A stretch of DNA of 64,000 bases, taken from positions 1 through 64,000 of the forward strand of contig JAETON010000002.1 in NCBI GenBank assembly GCA_021771695.1, written 5' to 3'. Numbering within the stretch: the first letter of the stretch is position 1; each line of letters begins with the position of its first letter. The notes under the pieces are model-generated. The model was not told where the DNA came from. It worked only from the letters and a program-made list of their open reading frames with translations, and did no database searches. A program made the position numbers and the translations under genes. This stretch comes from Lachnospiraceae bacterium. GTDB lineage: Bacteria; Bacillota; Clostridia; Lachnospirales; Lachnospiraceae. Below are positions 34,649-44,949 of the stretch, piece by piece.

Positions 34649-37171
34649 TTAAATCTGAATATGACTTCCTTCCTTCATTTTTGTTATTACAATTTGATTT
34701 TCTATCCGTTCTTTTAATTCTTCTACATGAGAAATAATCCCAATCATTCTATGCTCTCCGGCCAGTTGAATTAAGGTATCAACCGCCTGATTTAAACTTT
34801 CCTCATCCAATGCACCAAATCCCTCATCTACAAATAAAATATCTATCCGGACACCTCCTGCATAACTTTGAATAACATCGGAAAGACCTAAGGAAAGGCA
34901 TAAAGCCGCTTTAAAAGATTCCCCTCCGGATAAAGTTCTAATGGATCGTTTTTTCCCGGTATAATAATCTAAAACTTCAATTTCTAAGTGATCTTTTTTC
35001 CTGCCGTCACTGACATATTCCTGCCGAAACATCTCATATCTTCCATTGGTCATTTTCCGCAGCCGCAGATTCGCTGCCCTTAAAATATCTTGAAAATATG
35101 AAATCAAAACATACTGTTCCAAAGTTAGTTTCAAATGGTTATTTCCATTTAAAAGCTGGTCTACATCTCCAATAATCCCATATTCCTGTTCCAAACCTTC
35201 TTTTTTCTTCGACTTTTCTTCTAAAGATTTCATGGTCATTTGCAAATGGCCGTTTAAAATAATAAGCTGTTCTTTTTTATATTTTAACTGCTTCTGCTCC
35301 CTTAGTAATTCCGTTTTTTGATTTTCTCTTTCTGAAATTACTGACTCTGACGGAAGCTGTTCTTTTTCCAAATGATCCTGTATCTTTTTTTCTTCTATCA
35401 ACGCCTTAGTTTGAGTAAAAACGATCATTTTTTGTTCCAATTGGCAATTTAACTCTTGAGTTTCTTTTTCATACTGTTCAATCCAACAAGACAATTTTTC
35501 ATACTCTGCCTGCATTTCATCTTCTCGTTCAATAAATGCTTTGACCTCTTTTGACAATCCGTCAAAACGTCCACAAAGTAATGCATATTTCCCTTGAATT
35601 TCCAGATATTTTTCTTCTTCCTCCTCTATATCTAGTTTTTCCTTTCCTCCCCAGTTTTTCCCCTGTTCCGGCTCTGGAAACATTTCTTTCGTTCTCTCTT
35701 CTAATAGTTTCTCACTGGCAGAAGTTTTCTCTTGAAATTCCATAGTTTTTTGGTAATATGTTTGAAATATTTTTTCTGTCTCTGCAACAACATCCTGCTG
35801 CTGGTCTACATCCTGCTGCCTTGGAGCCTCTTTTATTATTTTTGCTTTTTTCGGATGACTGAAAGAACCACAGACAGGACATGGCATCCCCTCATCTAAT
35901 CTCGCAGCCAATACTCCTACATTGGCCGCAAAAAACTCTGACTGCATCCGAATCAGTTTTTCCTTTTCCAAAATCAGCTGCTGATCTGCTTCTTGATAAT
36001 TTGATTTCCATTTTTCTAACTGTTTTTTCGCATCATTCAATTGATGTTCGGCTTCTTTCTGCCGTTTGGCATATCTTTCCCATTGTTGATACTTCGCAGC
36101 TGCGCATCTTTGTTTCTGCTTTTGCAGCTGTTTTTCTGCTTGTGTCTTTTCTTTTGCCAGCTTCCTGCCTTCCATTGCTTTTTGTCTGGCATCTTCCAAA
36201 AACAACCGCCGTTCTCTCATATTCTGAATTTTATCAAACTCATTTTCCAACTGTGTCTTTTTTTGCTGCATCCGCTGAATTTCTTCTCCTGCATGTTGTT
36301 CTTTTAAAGACAGCTGTTCCAGCTCTTGTTCCATCTTTTGAACTCTTACAATACGGCCTCTAATATCATTGCAAAACATTTCTGCATCTTTTATATCCCG
36401 TTCTGCTTTTTCCAATTTTTGTTCTATCTTTTGTATCTGCCGGCTTATATCTTTCTTTTCTATTTCCAAGGATTTCATAATTTCTGAAATATTTTTTTGT
36501 TCCAGTATCCATGCTAATTCTTCCTCGTGGTTCAGCCAATCTGCTGCTTCTTCCATTTTATATTCCAAAGCTGTTATTTTATTTTTCAAATTTTTCGCTT
36601 TTTCCCCTGCTAAAACCTGCACTTTTTGATAAATCTGTGTATGAAAAATTGAGCGGAAAATATCTGCTCTCTGATTGGATTTTGTTGTCAATAAATCCAT
36701 GAATTCTCCCTGTGCAAGCATTGATAATTGTTTAAACTGATCATAATCCACAGATAATATTTCACAAACTTTCTGATTGACATTCGCAATACCAGATACA
36801 ACAGTCCTATCTTCCATTATCAGTACTGCTTCTTCTCTTTTCACAGTAAATCCTTCTCCCCGCTTTTTCGGTCTAAAGTATTTGGGATGCCGTTCAATTC
36901 GGAAAAATTCTTTATTGTGTGAAAACTCCAAAATAACATAGGTTTCTGTCTCAGGTAAAGCAAAATCACTCCGCAGGCTATTTTTTGAACGAACTTTTCC
37001 ACTGACTTCTCCATAAAGGGCATAAGTAATTCCATCAAAAATCGTTGTCTTCCCCGCACCAGTAGGCCCGGTAATCAAAAATAACTCTCCCGTTTGAAAT
37101 TTTGTAAAATCAACTTTATTTACTGATGCATAAGGTCCCCATCCGGATAATTCCAAATACAATGGTTTCAT
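34649..37171 (-). CDS. sbcC: Exonuclease SbcCD, ATPase subunit
   Basis: SbcC is the Rad50-like SMC partner of SbcD and cleaves hairpin and protein-blocked DNA ends. The 840-residue protein has Walker A GPTGAGKTTIFDGITYALYG, a long coiled coil (about 180-660) interrupted by the zinc-hook CPVCGSFSHP, the signature LSGGESFKAALCLSLGLS and Walker B DILFVDEGFGALDEES. Overlaps sbcD by four bases. Confidence 0.95.
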   Translation of the reverse strand: MKPLYLELSGWGPYASVNKVDFTKFQTGELFLITGPTGAGKTTIFDGITYALYGEVSGKVRSKNSLRSDFALPETETYVILEFSHNKEFFRIERHPKYFRPKKRGEGFTVKREEAVLIMEDRTVVSGIANVNQKVCEILSVDYDQFKQLSMLAQGEFMDLLTTKSNQRADIFRSIFHTQIYQKVQVLAGEKAKNLKNKITALEYKMEEAADWLNHEEELAWILEQKNISEIMKSLEIEKKDISRQIQKIEQKLEKAERDIKDAEMFCNDIRGRIVRVQKMEQELEQLSLKEQHAGEEIQRMQQKKTQLENEFDKIQNMRERRLFLEDARQKAMEGRKLAKEKTQAEKQLQKQKQRCAAAKYQQWERYAKRQKEAEHQLNDAKKQLEKWKSNYQEADQQLILEKEKLIRMQSEFFAANVGVLAARLDEGMPCPVCGSFSHPKKAKIIKEAPRQQDVDQQQDVVAETEKIFQTYYQKTMEFQEKTSASEKLLEERTKEMFPEPEQGKNWGGKEKLDIEEEEEKYLEIQGKYALLCGRFDGLSKEVKAFIEREDEMQAEYEKLSCWIEQYEKETQELNCQLEQKMIVFTQTKALIEEKKIQDHLEKEQLPSESVISERENQKTELLREQKQLKYKKEQLIILNGHLQMTMKSLEEKSKKKEGLEQEYGIIGDVDQLLNGNNHLKLTLEQYVLISYFQDILRAANLRLRKMTNGRYEMFRQEYVSDGRKKDHLEIEVLDYYTGKKRSIRTLSGGESFKAALCLSLGLSDVIQSYAGGVRIDILFVDEGFGALDEESLNQAVDTLIQLAGEHRMIGIISHVEELKERIENQIVITKMKEGSHIQI

Positions 37172-38307
37172 GATTCCTGCCTCCCTTCATAAAAAAGTTC
37201 TTTTAAACATTCCATTCGTTTTTCTTCTTTTTCTCCTGTTGTAAGCTGCAAAAAATTTTCTGCCATCTCCGTTGGAGACTTTTCCTTTATTTTCAGAAGT
37301 GCCTCTTCCCCGCCGCCGGCTTCATGATATTTTGTTATCCTCAATTCCATAAGATTCGGATAGATATTCCTAAGTTTCGCTGCCGGATCCAGTAATTCTT
37401 CTTGATTTGTTAAATAAATCCTTAAATAATCTTCTGTATCTGCTTCCTGAATAATTTCCGGACAAAGAAGTTCCCTCATTGGTCCTTGGATTGTCCTCAT
37501 ATCATGTAATGCCTTTAACGTTTTTGTATAAATCTCCACTCTCCCCTTTTCTTTCATTTCGATCAATACTACTGATTTTTTCTGAAATTCTTCCGAAAAG
37601 GAATATTTTAAAGGTGATCCGCTGTAACGTATCTCATCTTTTCCTGCTTTTTGCGGTCCGTGAAGATGTCCCAAAGCCGTATAATCAAATGCATCAAATA
37701 ATTGATAAGAAATTTGTTCAGAACCTCCTACACTTATTTCTTGTTCAGAATCAGAACATTCCGGAGGTTCCAGTCCGGTAACAAATTGATGTGTAATCAG
37801 TATATTTCTTGCCTTTGTATCTATGGGATGATTTCTTAATACAATCTGCATCGCATCATGGAAACTTTCAATCTTTTCCTCTGGATACAACCCTCTCACT
37901 TGTACCGGCTTAAAAAAGGGAAGCAGATGGATAAAAATGCTTCCATATGCGTCCCTTCGCTCAATTACTCTGATTTTTTCTGAAAACTTTCCTTCTATAA
38001 ATATATTTTGGTTTTCAAAAATTTGTTTTCCAAAATCTAACCGTTCCCCAGAGTCATGATTCCCGCCAATACAGCAGACAAACATCCCATTTTTAGAAAC
38101 ATCTGTCAAAAACCAATCAAATATTCCCACTGCCTCTGCCGAAGGAATACTGCGGTCATAAATATCCCCTGCAATTAAAATTCCGTCCGCCTGCTCCTGT
38201 TTCGCAATCTCCAAAATCTGCTGCAGTACATATTTCTGATCTTTCAGCAAATTTATTTCATTCACCGTTTTTCCAAGATGTAAATCTGCAATATGTATAA
38301 ATTTCAT
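37168..38307 (-). CDS. sbcD: Exonuclease SbcCD, nuclease subunit
   Basis: The 379-residue Mre11-like calcineurin-type phosphoesterase has the metal motifs IADLHLGKT, AGDIYDRS, GGNHDSGERL and the TALGHLHGPQ histidines. It forms the complex with SbcC encoded directly downstream (ATGA overlap). Confidence 0.95.
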   Translation of the reverse strand: MKFIHIADLHLGKTVNEINLLKDQKYVLQQILEIAKQEQADGILIAGDIYDRSIPSAEAVGIFDWFLTDVSKNGMFVCCIGGNHDSGERLDFGKQIFENQNIFIEGKFSEKIRVIERRDAYGSIFIHLLPFFKPVQVRGLYPEEKIESFHDAMQIVLRNHPIDTKARNILITHQFVTGLEPPECSDSEQEISVGGSEQISYQLFDAFDYTALGHLHGPQKAGKDEIRYSGSPLKYSFSEEFQKKSVVLIEMKEKGRVEIYTKTLKALHDMRTIQGPMRELLCPEIIQEADTEDYLRIYLTNQEELLDPAAKLRNIYPNLMELRITKYHEAGGGEEALLKIKEKSPTEMAENFLQLTTGEKEEKRMECLKELFYEGRQES

Positions 38308-38316
38308 AATACTCCT

Positions 38317-39141
38317 TTATAATACATACTTTTCAATGGCATATGCCACGCCGTCTTCATTATTTGTCTTTGTTACAAAATCCGCAATTTTTTTCAAATC
38401 TTCTTTACCGTTTTCCATAACTACACCCATACCTGCGGCCTCAATCATTTTCGTATCATTGCTGGCATCTCCACATGCCATTACCTGACTGATTGGAATA
38501 TTTAAATGCTTTGCAAGATGTATCAATCCATCTCCTTTATCGCATCCAAATTGATTCACTTCCACATTATTTGTCAACGCACTGGCAACACTTGCAATAT
38601 TTAAGCCCGCCAATTCCTGCATACACTCTTTTCTTTCTTCCATATCATCGAAGAAGCATTGAATTTTCTCAATTCCATTAGGATGTTCTTCAATGAATTC
38701 CCTAAGATTTTCTACTTCTAAACGAGTGGCACGAACTAATGTATAGGAATGTTCTTCCAAATTATAATCTTCCAAATGATGCAGAAATCTTCCTTCCATA
38801 TATCCCTGGCCATTATGATAAATATCCTGTGTACAATGGTATTTATCCATTACATCAAATAACTGAAATGCTATTTCTTTTGGCAGATGATTGGTATAAA
38901 TAATTTTATCTTTATATTTATCATACACCGTTGCTCCATTGCAGCAGAGTGCGTAGCGAACCCCTTCCAAATCTCTCAAAAATTCTGGAATCGCCTTAAA
39001 AATTCTTCCTGTAGCCGGTACAATATGTACACCTTTTGCAATGGCTGCCTTTAAAACTTCTTCCGTATGCTTAGAGATTTGTTTATTGCTGTCCAACAGC
39101 GTATTATCCAAATCCATTGCTACTAATTTTATCTCACTCAT
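38317..39141 (-). CDS. Cof-type HAD phosphatase
   Basis: The 274-residue protein has motif I AMDLDNTLLDSN, VPATGR, a C2B cap and ACGDASNDTKMIEAAG. Start at 39141 is favoured by GGAGG seven bases upstream; an earlier ATG at 39147 is too close to it. Substrate unknown. It lies between recJ and sbcD in one minus-strand run. Confidence 0.9.
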   Translation of the reverse strand: MSEIKLVAMDLDNTLLDSNKQISKHTEEVLKAAIAKGVHIVPATGRIFKAIPEFLRDLEGVRYALCCNGATVYDKYKDKIIYTNHLPKEIAFQLFDVMDKYHCTQDIYHNGQGYMEGRFLHHLEDYNLEEHSYTLVRATRLEVENLREFIEEHPNGIEKIQCFFDDMEERKECMQELAGLNIASVASALTNNVEVNQFGCDKGDGLIHLAKHLNIPISQVMACGDASNDTKMIEAAGMGVVMENGKEDLKKIADFVTKTNNEDGVAYAIEKYVL

Positions 39142-39143
39142 AA

Positions 39144-40871
39144 TCATTCCTCCGTAAAAAAGTAATTCTGAATATTAATTTGAAGGCTTTTATATCCTTG
39201 ATATTCATTAATCACGGGATAATATGTACATGTAATATACTTCATGTCCCCCATTTTCCCCCGGAAACTGTCTTCTTCCTCAAAAATCATACCATCAATC
39301 CGGGTCCCTTGGCTACTCTTTAATGCTAATTTAATAACATTTTTACCTTTTCCAAATACCCGGACTTGCTCTATTTTTAATTTTCGATGTGCAAACAATG
39401 GTTTTTTATTTCCTTTTCCAAATGGTTCTAATACAGAAAGCTGTGCAATAAATTCTAAATTCAAATAATCTATTGGCATATCAATATCAATATGTACTTT
39501 TTGTATGAAAGCATCTTCCTTTAATTTACATTCTTCATTGATTCTTTTTCGAAATTCATCCAGTCTCTCCATCTCCAAAGAACATCCGGCTGCCATAGAA
39601 TGTCCACCGAATTTTGTAAAAACATCTCCTATTTTCATCATTTCTTCAAACATAGAATATTGTTCAATGGAACGTCCAGACCCTTTCAATCCGCCTTTTC
39701 CATTTGTCAAAACAAACACTGGATGATGCAGACGGTCTTTTACTCTGCCTGCAATAATCCCGGCAATACTCTCATGACATTCCGGCAGATATAATACAAT
39801 TACTTTATCTCCATTTTGAATATATTTTTGTGCCTGCTCCATAGCTGCCAAGACACCTTCTTCTGTCATACGTTTTCTCTGCTCATTTAATTCTTTCAAC
39901 CTCTGTGCTGTTCCAACTGCACATTCCATTCGATTTTCTAAAAACAGATATACAACTTTTTCTGCTGTATCCAAACGTCCACTGGCATTCATACATGGAC
40001 CGATAATAAAGCCCAAATCATATGCTTTTATTTGTTTATGTTCCATTTCATGTACTTGTAATAAAGCTCTTAATCCTACATTTTCTGTTTTATTCATTCG
40101 GCTTAAACCTTCTTTTACAAAAATACGATTTTCTCCAGTTAAATCTACCACATCACATACTGTGGCAATTGCCAAAAAGGGCAGAAGATATTCAAGTTTT
40201 GTCTCATCTGCATTCATCTGCTGATATAAAGCCCGCATCAGCTGAAATGCCACTCCTGCACCACAAAGAAGCGGATATGGATAATGACAAGACTTTTGTT
40301 TTGGATCAATTACCACATGAGCATTCGGAAGCAGCTCTCTCTTCGTTCCGTCCTCCATTGTTTCAAAAGGTACTTCATGATGATCCGTTACAATTATAGT
40401 AAGTCCCTGTTCTCTTCCAAATTGCACTTCCTGCGTTGCAGCAATCCCATTATCACAGGTTAAAATCGTATCTGTTTGTTCCTCCAATGCTTCTTCAATT
40501 AAATGTTTATTCAGCCCATAACCATCTGTCATTCGATTGGGAATCCGAAAATCTATATTTCCATCTAAATCACTAATTGCTTTCCATAAAATATAATTCG
40601 ATACAATCCCATCTACATCATAGTCCGAAATGATTCTAATCTTCTTTTTCTGCCTGATTTTATCTTTTAAAATTTTTACTGCACTCCGTACCCCATCCAT
40701 TAAAAATGGATCCGCTATTTCAGATAAATCTCCATATAAATATTTTCGGATTTCATCTTCTTGAAGAATCTCCCGATTTCGGATCAATCTAGCAATCACC
40801 GGATCAATCTGAAATTGATTAGCAATTTTTTGAAAATCTGCTTTTTTCTTATACACAAACCATTGTTCCAT
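39144..40871 (-). CDS. recJ: Single-stranded-DNA-specific exonuclease RecJ
   Basis: RecJ is a 5'-3' ssDNA exonuclease in recombinational repair. The 575-residue DHH protein has ISDYDVDGIVSNYI, the VTDHHEVP motif, VIDPKQ, a DHHA1 domain (KFGGHSMAAGCSLE) and an OB domain at the C-terminus. Length is typical of shorter Firmicutes RecJ. Confidence 0.94.
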   Translation of the reverse strand: MEQWFVYKKKADFQKIANQFQIDPVIARLIRNREILQEDEIRKYLYGDLSEIADPFLMDGVRSAVKILKDKIRQKKKIRIISDYDVDGIVSNYILWKAISDLDGNIDFRIPNRMTDGYGLNKHLIEEALEEQTDTILTCDNGIAATQEVQFGREQGLTIIVTDHHEVPFETMEDGTKRELLPNAHVVIDPKQKSCHYPYPLLCGAGVAFQLMRALYQQMNADETKLEYLLPFLAIATVCDVVDLTGENRIFVKEGLSRMNKTENVGLRALLQVHEMEHKQIKAYDLGFIIGPCMNASGRLDTAEKVVYLFLENRMECAVGTAQRLKELNEQRKRMTEEGVLAAMEQAQKYIQNGDKVIVLYLPECHESIAGIIAGRVKDRLHHPVFVLTNGKGGLKGSGRSIEQYSMFEEMMKIGDVFTKFGGHSMAAGCSLEMERLDEFRKRINEECKLKEDAFIQKVHIDIDMPIDYLNLEFIAQLSVLEPFGKGNKKPLFAHRKLKIEQVRVFGKGKNVIKLALKSSQGTRIDGMIFEEEDSFRGKMGDMKYITCTYYPVINEYQGYKSLQINIQNYFFTEE

Positions 40872-40889
40872 CTCTCATCTCCGTATTTT

Positions 40890-40929
40890 AGAAAAAGAGC
40901 ACTTAGAATCTTCTAAATACTCTTTCTCT
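40890..40929 (-). terminator. Terminator after secDF
   Basis: On the minus strand a long stem (AGAGAAAGAG ... CTCTTTTTCT with inner TTAGAA/TTCTAA) ends in a T-rich segment. It separates secDF from recJ. Confidence 0.7.
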
Positions 40930-40935
40930 TTTTTA

Positions 40936-43239
40936 TTATCTTCTTCGTTTCTTTTTCTTCTTTTTACGATTTGGATTCGCTGTAATTTTCTTCGGCTGTT
41001 CCATTGCCTGCGTTTGGTCCAAACCGCTCTGATTTTTATATTTGTCCTTATCTTTTCCAATTCTTGTTTTCATAAAATACCACAATGGACCCGTTAGGAA
41101 TACAGAAGAAAAAGCTCCTCCTACAACTCCTACAATTAAAGTTAATGAAAACTCTTTCAAAGAAGACACTCCCAAAATAAACAATACAAATACCATAACA
41201 AAGGTTGTTAAAGATGTATTAATGGTACGTGTCAGTGTCTGGCAAATACTATCATTTACAATTTCTTTTATCTGATAAGATTTGGCGCCTTTTAGATTCT
41301 CTCGAATTCGGTCAAAAATGACAATCGTTGAGTTAATAGAATAACCAATAATCGTCAGCATACACGCAATAAAGGTTCCTCCCACCGCCAGCTTTCCAAT
41401 AGAATATGCCGCAAAGACTACCAAGACATCGTTCACTAAAGCAATAATAGCACTGGAACCAAATTTCACATCTTTAAACCGAATTGCAATATAAATCAGC
41501 ATACATATTGTTGAAATCAACACAGAAATAAATGCATCTCTCTGCATTTCATTACTAATTGTAGAACTGATATTTTCCGTTGCCACAGATGTTGCCTGAA
41601 AATCTTTCTTTAATGTTTTTTCAATCTGTTTCCTCTGATTTAAAGTTAATTCTACACTTTTGATTACCATTTGATTATTTGCTTTGACTTTCTGGCTTTG
41701 CACGGAAGATGATTTGCTCACTTTCTCATAAGCTGCCGTCACTTTTTTCTCTAATTCATCATTTACTTTCTGCTTTTTATCAAAAGTAATTGTAGAAGCA
41801 GTTCCGCCTGAAAATTCCAAGTCATAATTTAATATATTTCCAATACGGGATTTATTAATTGGAAGGAAAGCAAGTCCGGCAATAATGATAATGAATGCTG
41901 CCACAACATATTTCTTTCCTGCTGCCACAAAATCTCGTTTTTTAATAGCTCTTGCTTTTCCATATAATTTTGGATTCCGAAGTCCAAATGTATAAGCTGC
42001 ATAAACAAGGAAACGGCTGATAACCAACGCTGTAAACATAGAAATGGCAACACTCATTCCCAAGGTTTGTGCAAAACCTTTTACAGTTCCAGAACCCTTC
42101 AACCATAAAACAACAACTGCAATTAAAGTTGTAACATTTCCGTCAATAATAGCAGAAGCCGCCTTTCCAAATCCGGCTTTCACAGCTCCACCGACACTTT
42201 TCCCAGCCGCTAATTCTTCTTGAATTCGTGCATAAATAATAACATTAGCATCTACTGCCATACCAATACCTAAGATAATACCCGCCAGTCCAGGCAGTGT
42301 CAATGTCACATTAAATCCATTTAATGCCAATAAGGTCATCAACAAATAAATTGCTAGGGCAATACATGAAATAACGCCAGGTAATGCATAAAAAGCAATC
42401 ATAATTAAGCATACAATGGCAAACCCAATAGCTCCTGCTTTAATCGTCGTCTCAATGGCATTTACTCCAAGTTTTGCAGATACAACATTGGAACGAAGTT
42501 CTTTTAACTCTACCGGCAAAGAACCAATACGAATGGAGGATGCAAGATTTTCCGCAGCTTCAAAACTTTCCATTCCATCAATGGTACACTCTCCCTTTGT
42601 AATCGCTTCTTTTACATTGGGAGCACTAATAATCTCATTGTCATAAATAATATAAATTGGTTTTCCAATATTTGCTTTCGTCGCCTTTGCAAAAGCTTTC
42701 GTTCCCTTCGCATCAAATTCTAAAGCTACAAGATATTCTTTCTGACCAGTTGTCTGATCCTCATTGGTTACTGCTTTCGCACGTTTTACATTAGAACCGC
42801 TGAGAATAACTTCCATCTGTGTCTGTGTTGTGGTTTTACCATTTTTCTTTACTTTTACTTCTTTCGGTGCAACAAATGTAAGACTTCCCGGCTTTCCAAG
42901 CTCGTCTAAAATCTTATTTGCATCTGTAACACCTGGAATCTCAATGTTAATTCTGTCTGAACCTTCCCGGTACACTTCAGCTTCGGTGCTATAACCTTCC
43001 ACACGTTTTTGCAGTTTATAGACGGTATCTTTCATATCACTGTCTGAAACATTTTTCCCATCAACTTCATAAGTAATACTAACTCCGCCTGCTAAATCAA
43101 GTCCTAATTCAATATTGCTGGCTCTTCCAATTTTGTTTTTCGTAATTCCTTTGGTTGTAATAAAAATTCCAAAGGCACAAAGAGCTGCAAGAAGAATCAA
43201 TCCTGTAATATATTTTCCCTTTTTATTCTGCTTCTTCAT
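40936..43239 (-). CDS. secDF: Fused protein translocase SecDF
   Basis: SecD and SecF use proton-motive force to pull proteins through SecYEG. Here they are one 767-residue chain. The SecD half has ELGLDLAGGVSITYEV, a periplasmic P1 domain, then a six-span block with GIILGIGMAVDANVIIYARI. The SecF half has DLEFSGGTASTITF and GYSINSTIVIFDRIREN. The C-terminal tail is very lysine-rich. Its start overlaps scfB by 17 bases, coupling export with SCIFF maturation. Confidence 0.96.
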   Translation of the reverse strand: MKKQNKKGKYITGLILLAALCAFGIFITTKGITKNKIGRASNIELGLDLAGGVSITYEVDGKNVSDSDMKDTVYKLQKRVEGYSTEAEVYREGSDRINIEIPGVTDANKILDELGKPGSLTFVAPKEVKVKKNGKTTTQTQMEVILSGSNVKRAKAVTNEDQTTGQKEYLVALEFDAKGTKAFAKATKANIGKPIYIIYDNEIISAPNVKEAITKGECTIDGMESFEAAENLASSIRIGSLPVELKELRSNVVSAKLGVNAIETTIKAGAIGFAIVCLIMIAFYALPGVISCIALAIYLLMTLLALNGFNVTLTLPGLAGIILGIGMAVDANVIIYARIQEELAAGKSVGGAVKAGFGKAASAIIDGNVTTLIAVVVLWLKGSGTVKGFAQTLGMSVAISMFTALVISRFLVYAAYTFGLRNPKLYGKARAIKKRDFVAAGKKYVVAAFIIIIAGLAFLPINKSRIGNILNYDLEFSGGTASTITFDKKQKVNDELEKKVTAAYEKVSKSSSVQSQKVKANNQMVIKSVELTLNQRKQIEKTLKKDFQATSVATENISSTISNEMQRDAFISVLISTICMLIYIAIRFKDVKFGSSAIIALVNDVLVVFAAYSIGKLAVGGTFIACMLTIIGYSINSTIVIFDRIRENLKGAKSYQIKEIVNDSICQTLTRTINTSLTTFVMVFVLFILGVSSLKEFSLTLIVGVVGGAFSSVFLTGPLWYFMKTRIGKDKDKYKNQSGLDQTQAMEQPKKITANPNRKKKKKKRRR

Positions 43240-44602
43240 TCTCTGTCTCCTTTTCCAGCGCCAATGCAGCTTTTACCATTAAAGCACATTCCACGCGTTT
43301 TCGTTCCAGCTGGCATCCAATCTCATACGTACCATCAATGGTTCCATTAAAATTGTATGAATTAGCACTGCATCCACCGCTGCAGTAAAATCTTGCAAAA
43401 CATTTTCTGCACTCATCCTTTGTATAAACGCAGGTTGCCTTAAAATCTTTTACAATATCTTCTCTTACAATTCCCTCAAATACATTTCCCATACAAAACT
43501 CTTCTTGTCCTACAAACTGATGGCATGGGTACAAATCTCCCCAAGGAGTCACTGCGAGATACTCTGTACCAGAACCGCAGCCGGATAAACGTTTTGCTAC
43601 ACACGGACCTCCGGTTAAATCAATCATAAAATGGAAAAATGTAAATCCCTCTCCATTCTTTTCTCTTTTTACCATTTCTTTTGCCAATATATCATATTCT
43701 TCCATAATTTTTGGAAGATCTTCTTCTGTGATAGCATAATCTTCTGTCTCCGGTGCCACAACCGGTTCTACAGAAATCTGTTCAAATCCTTCATCCGCCA
43801 AATGAAAAACATCTTTGGAAAAATCCAGATTATGATGCGTAAATGTTCCTCTTACATAATATTTCTGCTGATTTCTGCTGTCTGCAAACTTTTTAAATTT
43901 ATCAATGATAAAATCATAACTTCCTTTTCCATTTCGGAATGGACGCATATAATCATGAACTTCTTTTCTTCCATCTACACTTAATACCACATTGTCCATT
44001 TCCCGATTGGCAAATTCCATAATATCATCATTTAACAAAACACCATTGGTTGTTAATGTAAATCGAAATTTCTTATGATTCTCCTCTTCCAAAGAACGTC
44101 CATATGTAACAATTTCTTTTACTACATCAAAGTTCATCAAAGGTTCACCGCCAAAGAAATCCACTTCTAGATTTCTGCGGTTTCCAGAACTTTTTACAAG
44201 AAAATCTAATGCTTTCTTCCCAACTTCTGCACTCATTAATGCTCGGCGGCCTTTATATTCACCTTCCTCAGCAAAACAATATTTACATGCCAAATTACAG
44301 TCATGTGCAATATGCAGGCATAATGCTTTAACAACTGTCGGGCGTTCTTTAAATTCACAGATATATTTTTCATAACAATCCTCTGTAAATAAAACCCCTG
44401 CATCTTTTAATTCAGTTACTTCTTTATATGCTTCTTCAATATCCGTTTTATCATAAGCCGTAAGTTCCTGCTTGATTTCCTCTATAGAATGACTTTCATA
44501 CAATCCTATTACGTCATAGCTTAAATCATCGACTACATGTACAGAACCACTGGCTACGTCAAGAACCATATTATATCCATTATTCTTATACTGGTGAACC
44601 AC
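43223..44602 (-). CDS. scfB: Radical SAM maturase of the SCIFF peptide
   Basis: This enzyme makes thioether cross-links in the SCIFF peptide encoded just upstream. The 459-residue protein has an N-terminal peptide-recognition region, the radical SAM cluster motif HDCNLACKYCFAEEG (CxxxCxxC) and a SPASM domain with auxiliary-cluster cysteines (LYPCHQFVG, KCFARFYCSGGCSANSYNF). The start is GTG after GGGAG; no ATG fits. It sits between scf peptide and secDF, as expected for this conserved clostridial locus. Confidence 0.95.
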   Translation of the reverse strand: MVHQYKNNGYNMVLDVASGSVHVVDDLSYDVIGLYESHSIEEIKQELTAYDKTDIEEAYKEVTELKDAGVLFTEDCYEKYICEFKERPTVVKALCLHIAHDCNLACKYCFAEEGEYKGRRALMSAEVGKKALDFLVKSSGNRRNLEVDFFGGEPLMNFDVVKEIVTYGRSLEEENHKKFRFTLTTNGVLLNDDIMEFANREMDNVVLSVDGRKEVHDYMRPFRNGKGSYDFIIDKFKKFADSRNQQKYYVRGTFTHHNLDFSKDVFHLADEGFEQISVEPVVAPETEDYAITEEDLPKIMEEYDILAKEMVKREKNGEGFTFFHFMIDLTGGPCVAKRLSGCGSGTEYLAVTPWGDLYPCHQFVGQEEFCMGNVFEGIVREDIVKDFKATCVYTKDECRKCFARFYCSGGCSANSYNFNGTIDGTYEIGCQLERKRVECALMVKAALALEKETENEEAE

Positions 44603-44650
44603 GTCTCTTTCTCCCTTTATATTTTTTTACATATTTATCACATAAGGAAA

Positions 44651-44676
44651 TGAGGCGGTCCACAGGGAACGCCTCA
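44651..44676 (-). terminator. Hairpin between SCIFF peptide and maturase genes
   Basis: TGAGGCG (44651-44657) pairs with CGCCTCA (44670-44676); the minus-strand tail TTTCCTTATG is a weak U tract. It probably lowers read-through so more peptide than enzyme is made. Confidence 0.5.
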
Positions 44677-44697
44677 CCTTGTAGAATCTTTATTCGA

Positions 44698-44841
44698 TTA
44701 TTTGCTGTGTTCGCAGGTCTGATTTCCTACGGTACAAGATGTTTTACATGCTGACTGACAGGATGTCTGGCATTCTCCGCATCCACCTTTTTTTACAGTG
44801 TTTTGTAAAGTTTTATTTGTCAGAGTTTTAATATGTTTCAT
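44698..44841 (-). CDS. scfA: SCIFF six-cysteine RiPP precursor peptide
   Basis: The 47-residue peptide begins MKHIKTLTNKTLQNTVKKGG and carries exactly six cysteines at 21, 24, 28, 32, 36 and 43 in the C-terminal half, the 'six cysteines in forty-five residues' pattern. AGGAGG precedes ATG and a near-consensus promoter lies upstream. The maturase gene follows. SCIFF is nearly universal in Clostridia; its biological role is not settled. Confidence 0.95.
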   Translation of the reverse strand: MKHIKTLTNKTLQNTVKKGGCGECQTSCQSACKTSCTVGNQTCEHSK

Positions 44842-44877
44842 CTTATCTTCCTCCTATTGTCCATAATAACTTGAAAT

Positions 44878-44906
44878 ATTATATCATATTCATTTTCAAT
44901 TGACAA
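44878..44906 (-). promoter_or_regulatory. Promoter of the SCIFF-scfB-secDF unit
   Basis: TTGTCA (44901-44906) and consensus TATAAT (44878-44883) with a 17-base spacer on the minus strand; the peptide start lies 37 bases downstream of the -10. Confidence 0.8.
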
Positions 44907-44949
44907 TGGCTAATTCGTACTACCTTCTAGACTCTTTAAAGATACTTTA

